Assembly (NCBI RefSeq): GCF_026130045.1
Contig: NZ_JAIBNX010000005.1
Location: 33,637-97,636, forward strand
Length of the DNA stretch: 64,000 nt
Direction of reading: 5' to 3'
DNA from: Micromonospora sp. CPCC 205371
GTDB taxonomy: Bacteria > Actinomycetota > Actinomycetes > Mycobacteriales > Micromonosporaceae
The position numbers and the translations under genes are program-made. Position 1 is the first letter of the stretch; each line of letters opens with the position of its first letter. The notes below the pieces were generated by a model. The model searched no databases, was not told the DNA's origin, and was given only the letters and a program-made list of their open reading frames with translations. Below, in pieces: positions 17,084-24,236 of this stretch.

Positions 17084-17090
17084 GAATCCA

Positions 17091-17783
17091 GTGTCTACCC
17101 TCATCCGACTCGGCGCCAGCGCGGCGCTCGGGTTCATCGCCGGGCGACTGACCGCCCACCGACGCATCCGCACCATGTCCGCGCTGCTACGCATCGCGGA
17201 GTACAGCGCCGGCCACGACCGGCTCACCGGCCTACCCAACCGGTACGAGGCCGCCAAGGTCTTCCTGACCTGGGAGCTGATCGCCCAACCCACCACCGTG
17301 ATCTTGCTCGACCTCGACGGATTCAAGCAGATCAACGACAGCCATGGCCACCACGTCGGGGACGACCTGCTACGCGCAGTCGCCGAACGTCTCAGTCCAC
17401 TCGCCGCCGCACGCGATGGCCTCGCCGCCCGGCTCGCCGGCGACGAGTTCCTGCTCCTGCTCCCCACTCACAACGACCCCGACGTGCCGATCGGAGAAGT
17501 CCTCGCCGCCATCGGCCAGACCACCGTCCTACGCGGCGAGGAAGGCACCATCGGCGTCACCCCACGCGCCAGCGCCGGAATCGCCCTCTTCGACGGCCAG
17601 CACGGCACCTTCGACACCCTGCTGCACCACGCCGACATCGCCCTCTACCACGCCAAACAGCGACGAGGCGGCTTCCGCACCTACCGGCCAGAGATGCGCA
17701 TGCCCCGCAACGCCAACCGGCACGGACCACGGCTGCGCGACGCCCGCCACACCACCGAATCCGGCGGGCAGGTCAACCCATGA
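17091..17783 (+). CDS. GGDEF-domain protein (putative diguanylate cyclase)
   Basis: The 230-residue protein has a short hydrophobic N-terminus (LIRLGASAALGFIAGRL) and then one GGDEF domain: DRLTGLPNRYEAAKVFL, VILLDLDGFKQINDSHGHHVGD with the metal-binding Asp, and the signature RLAGDEFLLLLP. The first Gly of GGDEF is Ala; AGDEF variants can still be active. No RxxD inhibitory site is seen before the signature. There is no sensor domain. A c-di-GMP enzyme on a conjugative element could tune host development or attachment. The stop overlaps the start of the next gene by ATGA. Confidence 0.85.
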   Translation: MSTLIRLGASAALGFIAGRLTAHRRIRTMSALLRIAEYSAGHDRLTGLPNRYEAAKVFLTWELIAQPTTVILLDLDGFKQINDSHGHHVGDDLLRAVAERLSPLAAARDGLAARLAGDEFLLLLPTHNDPDVPIGEVLAAIGQTTVLRGEEGTIGVTPRASAGIALFDGQHGTFDTLLHHADIALYHAKQRRGGFRTYRPEMRMPRNANRHGPRLRDARHTTESGGQVNP

Positions 17784-19327
17784 ACCCCACCCACCACGAG
17801 CCGCCGCCCGCCGAGCAGCCAATGGCCTGCCGCACCTGCGCCCGCCCGCTCAACCGGCACCTCGACCTGGCCACCGGCAAAGTCACCTACCTACACCCGA
17901 TCGGAGTACGCGGCACCCAGCCGCCGCACGACCCCGACCCCGTCCCCGCCGACGAAATCGACCCCGACCACGTCTGCGACTTCTGCTTCGACCGCAAGAT
18001 CATCTACGTGTACCAGCTCCGAGACGTCGAAACCGTCCTCACCGGCGCCAACGGGCAGCTCGTCCAGCACTACGGCAGCGGCTGGTCCGCCTGCATCGAC
18101 TGCGCCCACCTGCTGGAGACGCAGGATTTGAACGGCCTGCACACCCGAGTCATGCGCCACGGCCTCGGCCGCGCCCCACAAGCCGCCGACGCCGTGAAGC
18201 TCTTCCTACAAGCCGTCATCGACGGCCGCCGGCCAGGGCGCGCCATCGCCACCACCGGACGCTGGGAACCGGCCCCACCAGCCGCCCCTATCCTGCCCAA
18301 GGTCCGAGACCGTCTCACCAACCTGCTACGCGGCCCGGACCACCTTCCCCCCGACCTCAACCATGGGGCCTTGCGCACCCTGCTCGCCGACAGCTTCGAA
18401 GCCGCGCACCTGTACTGGATCGACGACGAGTTCGCCGACATGGCCGAACACGCCGCCCGATCCCTACCCGCAACCACTATCGGCGCCACCGAACTGCCAG
18501 CCCCACACGGCCTGATCACCTGGGCACAACCCGTCGGCGACCGCCGCGACGTGGCCGCCACCTGGACCACCGGCCCGGACGGCGTGCACATCGTCGGCTA
18601 CCGCAGCGTCGGCGCCGGCCTCGAAGGCGCATCCCTGCAACGGCTACGCGAACAGGTCGGCTGGCTCACACCACGCCACCACTGCCATGCCACCACAGGC
18701 ACCACCATCGGCGCGACCGACCCCGCCGCGACACTCATAGCCACCTGGCTACTGATCTCCCAGAAACTCGCCGAAGCCACCCCATCCGAAGTGGACAGGA
18801 GCATCCGGAAGGCATACCAGCGAACCGGCCGACCCGCACCACAGGTGCGACTGGTCCGAATCCGTGGCCACCGCACGGCCAGCGATCCGACACCGTCTGC
18901 GCCGCAGCAGGCCGGTGACAGACCGGGCGTCGAGCGTCAGTACCGGTGGTGGGTGCGTGGGCACTGGCGCAACCAGCCCTACGGGCCCGGCCGCACCCAG
19001 CGCCGTCTCATCTATATCGACCCTCAACTACGATCTGTTGACCGCACTACTGGCGTGTCCTGCCGCCCGGCTATCCGTTGGGGGTCAACGCTCACCCGAG
19101 GCGATCTCCGGAGGGGTGGATGCGATGGAACACGATTCGACGGGTCCTCGAGATGTGGCGACGCTCGTGGTCGCCAAGATCGGCAGCGTTCGGCCGACCG
19201 GCGACGCGACCGTGCCGTGGGTGGTCGTGGACGGCGCCGGTGTCCGGGTCGGCCCGGTGAGCGAGTTCCTGCGCGATCTTCTCGCCTGCGGTTCGAGTCC
19301 GGTGTCGTGCCGCTCCTACGGCTATGA
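17780..19327 (+). CDS. Large conserved element protein, C-terminus probably altered by a junction
   Basis: The first ~420 residues (MNPTHHEPPPAEQPMACRTC...) have several Cys pairs (CRTC, CDFC, CIDC) and a long mixed core. They reach a segment RQYRWWVRGHWRNQPYGPGRTQRR that resembles the conserved C-terminal box of a common actinobacterial family of element proteins. Beyond IYIDPQL (about position 19025) third-position bias collapses. The frame runs on for another 100 codons, overlapping the next recombinase gene by about 200 bases. The genuine C-terminus probably ended soon after that box and was replaced when the recombinase segment inserted. Function unknown; the Cys pairs hint at zinc. Confidence 0.6.
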   Translation: MNPTHHEPPPAEQPMACRTCARPLNRHLDLATGKVTYLHPIGVRGTQPPHDPDPVPADEIDPDHVCDFCFDRKIIYVYQLRDVETVLTGANGQLVQHYGSGWSACIDCAHLLETQDLNGLHTRVMRHGLGRAPQAADAVKLFLQAVIDGRRPGRAIATTGRWEPAPPAAPILPKVRDRLTNLLRGPDHLPPDLNHGALRTLLADSFEAAHLYWIDDEFADMAEHAARSLPATTIGATELPAPHGLITWAQPVGDRRDVAATWTTGPDGVHIVGYRSVGAGLEGASLQRLREQVGWLTPRHHCHATTGTTIGATDPAATLIATWLLISQKLAEATPSEVDRSIRKAYQRTGRPAPQVRLVRIRGHRTASDPTPSAPQQAGDRPGVERQYRWWVRGHWRNQPYGPGRTQRRLIYIDPQLRSVDRTTGVSCRPAIRWGSTLTRGDLRRGGCDGTRFDGSSRCGDARGRQDRQRSADRRRDRAVGGRGRRRCPGRPGERVPARSSRLRFESGVVPLLRL

Positions 19328-20354
19328 CCTGCTGCGCTGGTTCCGGTTCCTCGCGGCGATCGAGGTGGCGTGGAACCGGGCCCAGCGCGCCGAGATACGC
19401 GACTTCGTGCTGTGGCTGCGCACGTGCCACAACCCGGCCCGCGACCGCCGCCGGCCGGGTGGTCCAGCGCTGGGGTCGGTTAACCCGCGTACGGGCAAGG
19501 CGCACCTGCGGGAGGGCTACGCCCCGGCGACGATCAATCACGCGGTGTCGGTACTGGCCGAGTTCTACGACTTCCATGTCCGCACCGGCACCGGACCGAT
19601 CGTTTCCCCGGTACCGCCCCGCACGCATCGCGGTGGGCGTGTTTACGCCCATCACAACCCGATGGAGTCCTTCCGCTTGCACCGGCGAGGCGCCTATCGG
19701 CAGAAGCAGCCCGATCTGCAGCCGCGGGCGGTTCCCGACGAGGTGCTGGCGGATCTGTTCGGCGATCTGGACTGCAACCGCGACCGGGCGCTGTTCGCCA
19801 TGTTCTTGTCCAGCGGTGCGCGCGCGGCCGAACTGCTCGGCATGAGCGTGTCCGACGTGCACCCCGGTGATGGCCGGATCTTCGTGCGCAGCAAGGGGAT
19901 GGGCGGTGTGAAGGAGGCGTGCCCGGCGTCGCCGGAGGCGTTCGCGTGGTTGGCGATGTATTTGGGTGAACTCGCCCAGGAGGGCCTGCGGCCGGAGCCG
20001 CATGAGCCGTTGTGGTGGACGCGTCGGCGTCCGTATCGCCCGTTGACCTACACGGCGTTGCGGGCGGTCCTCAATCGGATCAACGAGCGGATCGGCGCGA
20101 ACATCACCATTCACGATCTTCGTCATACCTTGTGCCTGCGGCTGGTCAATGACCCGAACATCAGTCTGGTCGATGCGCAGCAGGTGATGCGTCATCGGCA
20201 GATCACCACCACGAGCGGCTACGTCCGGCCCCGCATAGACGAGGTGATCGCGAAGGTGCACGAGCACTACACGCGACCGCAGGCGCAGGCCGCACCCTTG
20301 GCCGGGTGGCAGTACGACCAGGCCGATCTCGACGACGTGTTCGGCACCGGCTGA
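19125..20354 (+). CDS. Tyrosine recombinase, first of a pair
   Basis: ATG 19125, ten bases after GGAGG, gives 409 residues. The N-terminal core-binding domain is helical (FLRDLLACGSSPVSCRSYGYDLLRWF). The catalytic domain shows Arg in LSSGARAAELLGMSV, a His-x-x-Arg-His box HDLRHTLCLRL, and His and the nucleophile Tyr in MRHRQITTTSGYVR. It overlaps the second recombinase gene (TGATG). Two adjacent co-translated tyrosine recombinases of about 400 and 650 residues recall TnpA and TnpB of Tn554-like elements. It is the likely integrase for the element or for a small element beside it. Confidence 0.88.
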   Translation: MEHDSTGPRDVATLVVAKIGSVRPTGDATVPWVVVDGAGVRVGPVSEFLRDLLACGSSPVSCRSYGYDLLRWFRFLAAIEVAWNRAQRAEIRDFVLWLRTCHNPARDRRRPGGPALGSVNPRTGKAHLREGYAPATINHAVSVLAEFYDFHVRTGTGPIVSPVPPRTHRGGRVYAHHNPMESFRLHRRGAYRQKQPDLQPRAVPDEVLADLFGDLDCNRDRALFAMFLSSGARAAELLGMSVSDVHPGDGRIFVRSKGMGGVKEACPASPEAFAWLAMYLGELAQEGLRPEPHEPLWWTRRRPYRPLTYTALRAVLNRINERIGANITIHDLRHTLCLRLVNDPNISLVDAQQVMRHRQITTTSGYVRPRIDEVIAKVHEHYTRPQAQAAPLAGWQYDQADLDDVFGTG

Positions 20355-22306
20355 TGTCCCCGCGCTATGGCAACGTGCCGCGCACCCCGGTCAGCCGCCG
20401 CGCGCCGGAGCTCCTGCACGCGCCGGCTTCCGCGCCATCGCCGGCGGCGGAACCGAACCCGCTGGACCGCGCGGGCGTTGACGAACTGGTGCAGCAGAGC
20501 CTCACCCTGACACAGGATTCGTCGTATCGCGTGCACAACGGCCGGCGGTTCGCTACCGGGCGTGTCCTGCAATGGCTGCAAGGCTTTCCCGCCGAGACGT
20601 GGCAGGACCGGTGGCTTCTCGCCGCCGGCGACACGCAGCCGCCAGGTTGGGTGCCCGAGTTGTTCGAAGGACCGCAGCGGTGGCAGTACTTCACCGGCGT
20701 CGGCGTGCTGATCGTCCTGGGCACCATCCGCCCGTCCTACCCGTGGCTGTTCGGAAACCGGCCTCAGCACATTTACGACGCCTACCGCCGCAACCACCAG
20801 CCAGAGGCGTTCGCAGAGCTGGAACGGTTGGCGGCACTTCGCGACGGCAGCGCCACCCACGCCAAGGGCGCGTTAACGATCCTGACCCGCCTGGTCATCG
20901 TCACCGGCAGAGACCTGCGCCGGCTGCACTTCCACGACCTGGCCGCCTATGCCATGGCACGCGCCGCAACCGGCCGCTACACCACAGCGTTGGCGTTCGC
21001 CTACGACCTGCTGCGCGCGATCGGCGGGCTGACCGGCGCTCCGGCGACGTTCAAACAGGCCAACGCCCGGGGCAAGCGGACCGTCGCGGAACTCGTCGAC
21101 CGGTATCCGATCGCCCACCGGCCGATGCGTGACGTGCTCGTGCACTATCTCGCCGAACGGGCACCCAGCCTGGACTACAACTCCCTGTCGTCACTATCGC
21201 AGGTTCTCGCCGAGCACTTCTGGGGCGATTTGGAGCGGCACCATCCCGGCATCGACTCGCTGCGCCTGGCCGACGAGGTGGTCCACGCCTGGAAGCAGCG
21301 CATCCGCGTCCTGCCCGACGGCCGGCCACGGCTGCAATACGAGACGATGCTGCTGGCAGTGCGGGCGCTCTACCTCGACCTGCAGCACTGGGCGATGGAG
21401 GAGCCCGCCGTGTGGGGACCGTGGTCGGCGCCCTGCCCGATCACCGAGACCGACATGCGCGGCACCGTCAAGGAGAAACGCCGCCGCCAGGCCCGCATGC
21501 ACGAACGCACCCGCACCCTCGTGCCCGTCCTGCCCCGACTGGTCGCCGCCGCCGAGCAACATCTGGTCCAGGCCACCCGCGTCCTGGACGCCGCGCGCAC
21601 CGCCCAGCCAGGCGACGAGTTCACCGTCGACGGAGTCACCTACCAACGAACCGGTAAACCCACCAAGTTCTGGCAGCCCCACAAGCTACTCATCCGCACC
21701 ACCAGCGACCCACACACCAAGGTTGACGCCGCGATCGAGGAAGACCAGGCATTCTGGGTCTGGGCAGCGATCGAGGTCCTGCGCCGCACCGGGGCCCGCA
21801 TCGAGGAACTCCTCGAACTGACCCACCTGTCACTACGCCAATACCACGCCCCGACCGGCGAGATGGTGCCACTGCTGCAGATCAGCCCCTCGAAGACCGA
21901 CCACGAGCGGGTCATCCCCGCCGACCCGGAACTGGTAGCGGTCCTGGCCCGCATCATCCGCCGGATCAAGGCCACCGATGGGAAGGTTCCGCTGCTGACC
22001 CGCTACGACTTCCACGAACGCGCCTTCGGCCCACCGCTACCGCACCTGTTCCAAAGGTTGTCGCTCAACCGGCTGGCCGTCATCTCACCGACCTACGTCA
22101 ACCAGTTGCTGAAGAAGCTCGCCCTACGCGCCGGAATCACCGATGTCGACGGCAGCAACATTTCGTTCTCACCACATGACTTCCGGCGAGTCTTCAGCAC
22201 CGAGACCGTCAACAGCGGCCTGCCCATCCACATCGCCGCGAAGCTCCTCGGCCACCTCGACCTCAATACCACCCAGGGGTATGTTGCGGTCTCCCCGAGG
22301 AAGTGA
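20354..22306 (+). CDS. Large tyrosine recombinase, second of a pair, frameshifted near its end
   Basis: ATG 20354 overlaps the preceding stop. The 650-residue frame has a long N-terminal region and a catalytic domain with Arg in LRRTGARIEELLELT, the box SPHDFRRVFSTETV, and LLGHLDLNTTQGYVAV with the nucleophile Tyr. It stops five codons later at ...SPRK. Homologous recombinases continue as Y.AV.PEEVI.HY; that continuation is found in the next frame (22303-22707). One missing base in the C tract near 22290 explains the break. All catalytic residues lie before it, so activity could survive. Size and pairing resemble Tn554 TnpB. Confidence 0.8.
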   Translation: MSPRYGNVPRTPVSRRAPELLHAPASAPSPAAEPNPLDRAGVDELVQQSLTLTQDSSYRVHNGRRFATGRVLQWLQGFPAETWQDRWLLAAGDTQPPGWVPELFEGPQRWQYFTGVGVLIVLGTIRPSYPWLFGNRPQHIYDAYRRNHQPEAFAELERLAALRDGSATHAKGALTILTRLVIVTGRDLRRLHFHDLAAYAMARAATGRYTTALAFAYDLLRAIGGLTGAPATFKQANARGKRTVAELVDRYPIAHRPMRDVLVHYLAERAPSLDYNSLSSLSQVLAEHFWGDLERHHPGIDSLRLADEVVHAWKQRIRVLPDGRPRLQYETMLLAVRALYLDLQHWAMEEPAVWGPWSAPCPITETDMRGTVKEKRRRQARMHERTRTLVPVLPRLVAAAEQHLVQATRVLDAARTAQPGDEFTVDGVTYQRTGKPTKFWQPHKLLIRTTSDPHTKVDAAIEEDQAFWVWAAIEVLRRTGARIEELLELTHLSLRQYHAPTGEMVPLLQISPSKTDHERVIPADPELVAVLARIIRRIKATDGKVPLLTRYDFHERAFGPPLPHLFQRLSLNRLAVISPTYVNQLLKKLALRAGITDVDGSNISFSPHDFRRVFSTETVNSGLPIHIAAKLLGHLDLNTTQGYVAVSPRK

Positions 22307-22707
22307 TCCGCCACTACCGCACGTTCATCGAGCAGGGCAGATCATGCCGCCCGAACGACGAGTACCGCGAACCCACCGACCCCGAATGGACCGAGTTCCG
22401 CGACCATTTCCAGCTACGCAAGGTTGCGTTGGGCACCTGCGACCGGCCCTACGGAACCCCTTGCCAGCACGAGCACGCCTGCGTTCGCTGCCCCATGCTT
22501 CGCCTTGACCTACAACAAGTTCCGCGTCTACTACAGATCGAATCTAACACCCGCGAACGACTCGAAGAGGCCCACGGCATGCAGTGGCTCGGCGAAGTCG
22601 CCGCGCTGGAGGAAAGTCTGCACCACATCAGTAGAAAGAAGCAGCAAGCCGACCGGCTCCGCCAACAAACCGAACTCGGGGAGTCCGGCTCCACCGCACT
22701 CGGCTGA
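22303..22707 (+). CDS. C-terminal piece of the second tyrosine recombinase
   Basis: This 134-residue frame carries the tail of the split recombinase: VIRHYRTFIEQGR, then PTDPEWTEFRDHFQLRKVALGTC, a Cys/His cluster CQHEHACVRCPML, and a coiled-coil-like end (EVAALEESLHHISRKKQQADRL). In full-length relatives this zinc-like tail is fused to the catalytic domain. Here a GTG at 22303 overlaps the upstream TGA (GTGA). Ribosomes could therefore re-initiate and make it as a separate subunit, though a frameshift artefact is equally likely. It is not the TnpC of Tn554. Confidence 0.65.
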   Translation: MIRHYRTFIEQGRSCRPNDEYREPTDPEWTEFRDHFQLRKVALGTCDRPYGTPCQHEHACVRCPMLRLDLQQVPRLLQIESNTRERLEEAHGMQWLGEVAALEESLHHISRKKQQADRLRQQTELGESGSTALG

Positions 22708-22743
22708 TGCGTCTCGCGACCCGTCCGGCTGAAGCCTGACGGC

Positions 22744-23109
22744 TTACCCCTGCGGACGGGCGTTGATCTGCTCGGTGGGCGGGAGCCGCCGCACGGGTTC
22801 GTCGCCGATGGAGTAAACCTCCAGACAGGACAGATATCCCTCACCATCGACGAGTAGCACGATGCCGGCGTAGTACTCGCCGTCGCTGAGGTCAGCCGAC
22901 ACCGGTGCGCTGGACAACACTGGGGCCGGCGCCGCGGCGCGTTCCACAGCAAGGTTGACGGTCGCGCATCCGCAGCCGCATCGGCCTTCGACGGTGGCGA
23001 ACGGTAACTGCGCGCGCAGTTCGTCTCGCCCAGGGAACGGCACAGACAGCAAACGCGCCATGACGGCTCGCTCGTCGTCACTGAGCGGGCGAGGCATGTC
23101 ACCGGTCAT
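22744..23109 (-). CDS. Conserved hypothetical protein
   Basis: ATG 23109 gives 121 residues beginning MTGDMPRPLSDDERAVMARLL. A Cys cluster (EGRCGCGCATVNLAVE) is followed by a beta-rich segment (YYAGIVLLVDGEGYLSCLEVYSIGDEP). This resembles small actinobacterial hypothetical proteins of similar length that I cannot name. The start overlaps the stop of the truncated Nudix frame by ATGA. It converges with the recombinase tail, with only 36 bases between the stops. Confidence 0.6.
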   Translation of the reverse strand: MTGDMPRPLSDDERAVMARLLSVPFPGRDELRAQLPFATVEGRCGCGCATVNLAVERAAAPAPVLSSAPVSADLSDGEYYAGIVLLVDGEGYLSCLEVYSIGDEPVRRLPPTEQINARPQG

Positions 23110-23219
23110 CGCGCCGCCCTGATGGGGCAGGGGTCTTGAATCTCGAGCATGAGGACGCGGTCTTCGTCGTCGAGCAGCACAACGCGGGCGCTGGACCTGG
23201 TCTTGATCTGCTCCGGCAC
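23106..23219 (-). pseudogene. Truncated N-terminus of a Nudix hydrolase
   Basis: From GTG 23219 a 37-codon frame reads PEQIKTRSSARVVLLDDEDR, then VLMLEIQDPCPIRAAR and a stop. The R.SARVVLLDDEDRVLMLE pattern is the first strand pair of a Nudix fold, but the catalytic box is missing. The stop overlaps the ATG of the following gene, so it may survive only as a translational leader. A scar of an earlier gene is the simplest explanation. Confidence 0.45.
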
Positions 23220-23759
23220 GCGTCGACCCTACGGAAACCGCATCGATCCCTGCACCCGATTTCACGCCCACCGCAGGCCAGCTGGGCGTTCGGCAGTTGA
23301 TCAAGGCACCGAGCGCCGCAACGAAGCTAAGCCTTATCGATGATCTTCGTGGTGCGGAGAAGCGGCCCCGACAGTAAACCCATCAAAGCCAGCACCACCG
23401 TCCGCATTCTCGGCGCCAACAGGCCCCGGCCTGACGCCAAAGGCATGTAACGAGTCTTCAGCCCGCGGTGGGCGAGGTCGCCAACGACCTCGCCCACCCG
23501 CGCTGGCGAACCGGGTCAGCGAATGCGCGAGCTCCGCGCGTTCGAGGCTTCGCCCTGTCAACGGAGTACTCATAACGGCAGTGACTCACGGCCTCGTCCG
23601 ATCTTGGTCAATGTCGGGCCACCTGTGAGGTCGAACGCTACGCCAGCAGGCGATAGTTCCGCAGTTCGCGCTAAACTACTCGCGGTGGTTGCCCAGCAAC
23701 GACCCGATCGGCGCAGTCGGTCTACAGCCGCAAGGGCTCAGCGGTCTCGACGGAGCAAG
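23220..23759. other. Gene-free stretch with one strong hairpin
   Basis: No supported gene was found in these 540 bases. The only clear feature is the hairpin at 23467-23498, listed separately. Frames on both strands here have poor coding bias. Confidence 0.5.
23467..23498. terminator. Perfect 14-bp hairpin
   Basis: GGTGGGCGAGGTCG (23467-23480) and CGACCTCGCCCACC (23485-23498) pair perfectly around a CCAA loop. It lies about 260 bases beyond the stop of the leftward GNAT gene and about 250 bases before the Nudix remnant. A terminator for the STAND-GNAT operon is likely, although the distance is long. Confidence 0.5.
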
Positions 23760-24236
23760 CTATCGGATGTGAAGTTGATAGGCAGCGCGGTCCTTGCCTG
23801 GGCCCTTGAAGTCTTTGATCACGGATACCCCGTCGATGGCGTAGTCACCGGTGACGTTACGGAAGCCGAGCGATTCCCAGGCGGCTCGGGCGGCGAGGTT
23901 GTCCGGTTCGGAGGTGAGATAGATCCGGTCGCAGCCCCACTCTCGCGCCCGATCGTGTAGATGGGCTACCAAGGTACGTGCGATGCCTTGCTTGCGGTGC
24001 GCCGGGTCAGTCATGACGTCCTGAATGTACACATCATCGGGGTTGTCCTGGCTACGGAAGGCGATGATCGCGCCGGCCACCTTGCCGTCGATGAGCGCTA
24101 CTGGGCAGGTGGATGAGAACAGGCTGGCGTACAGCCAGTAGTCCGATTCGGTTCGGACCCGAATGTACGGGCTTCCAAGTTCCATTAGGCGCATTACTTG
24201 TGGGATCATCTCCACGCTGAACGTCGCTACGATCAT
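23760..24236 (-). CDS. GNAT-family N-acetyltransferase
   Basis: The 158-residue protein has a complete GNAT fold. VALIDGKVAGAIIAF is beta-4. VYIQDVMTDPAHRKQGIARTL carries the acetyl-CoA pyrophosphate loop (Q/R-x-x-G-x-A, here RKQGIA), followed by HDRAREWGCDRIYLTSEPDN and ARAAWESLGFRNVTGDYAI. The target is unknown. ATG 24236 overlaps the stop of the large STAND gene (ATGA), so the two are made together. That tight pairing suggests the acetyltransferase acts on, or downstream of, the STAND protein; this is inference. A strong hairpin lies beyond its stop. Confidence 0.85.
   Translation of the reverse strand: MIVATFSVEMIPQVMRLMELGSPYIRVRTESDYWLYASLFSSTCPVALIDGKVAGAIIAFRSQDNPDDVYIQDVMTDPAHRKQGIARTLVAHLHDRAREWGCDRIYLTSEPDNLAARAAWESLGFRNVTGDYAIDGVSVIKDFKGPGKDRAAYQLHIR

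Noticed and set aside
16994-17085. A c-di-GMP riboswitch before the GGDEF gene
   Set aside because: The leader is structured, but the conserved core nucleotides and tetraloop/receptor pattern of the known c-di-GMP classes are not found.
17344-18918. 524-codon rightward frame overlapping the GGDEF gene and its neighbour
   Set aside because: It consists almost entirely of Pro/Arg/Ser/Thr, overlaps two better-supported genes and has no ribosome site.
22303-22707. TnpC of a Tn554-like element
   Set aside because: The sequence is the C-terminal extension of the upstream recombinase in another frame, with the matching PEEVI.HY junction, not an independent TnpC.
23334-23960. Short frames on both strands in the gap before the GNAT gene
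   Set aside because: They lack third-position bias and ribosome sites, and overlap the strong hairpin at 23467-23498.
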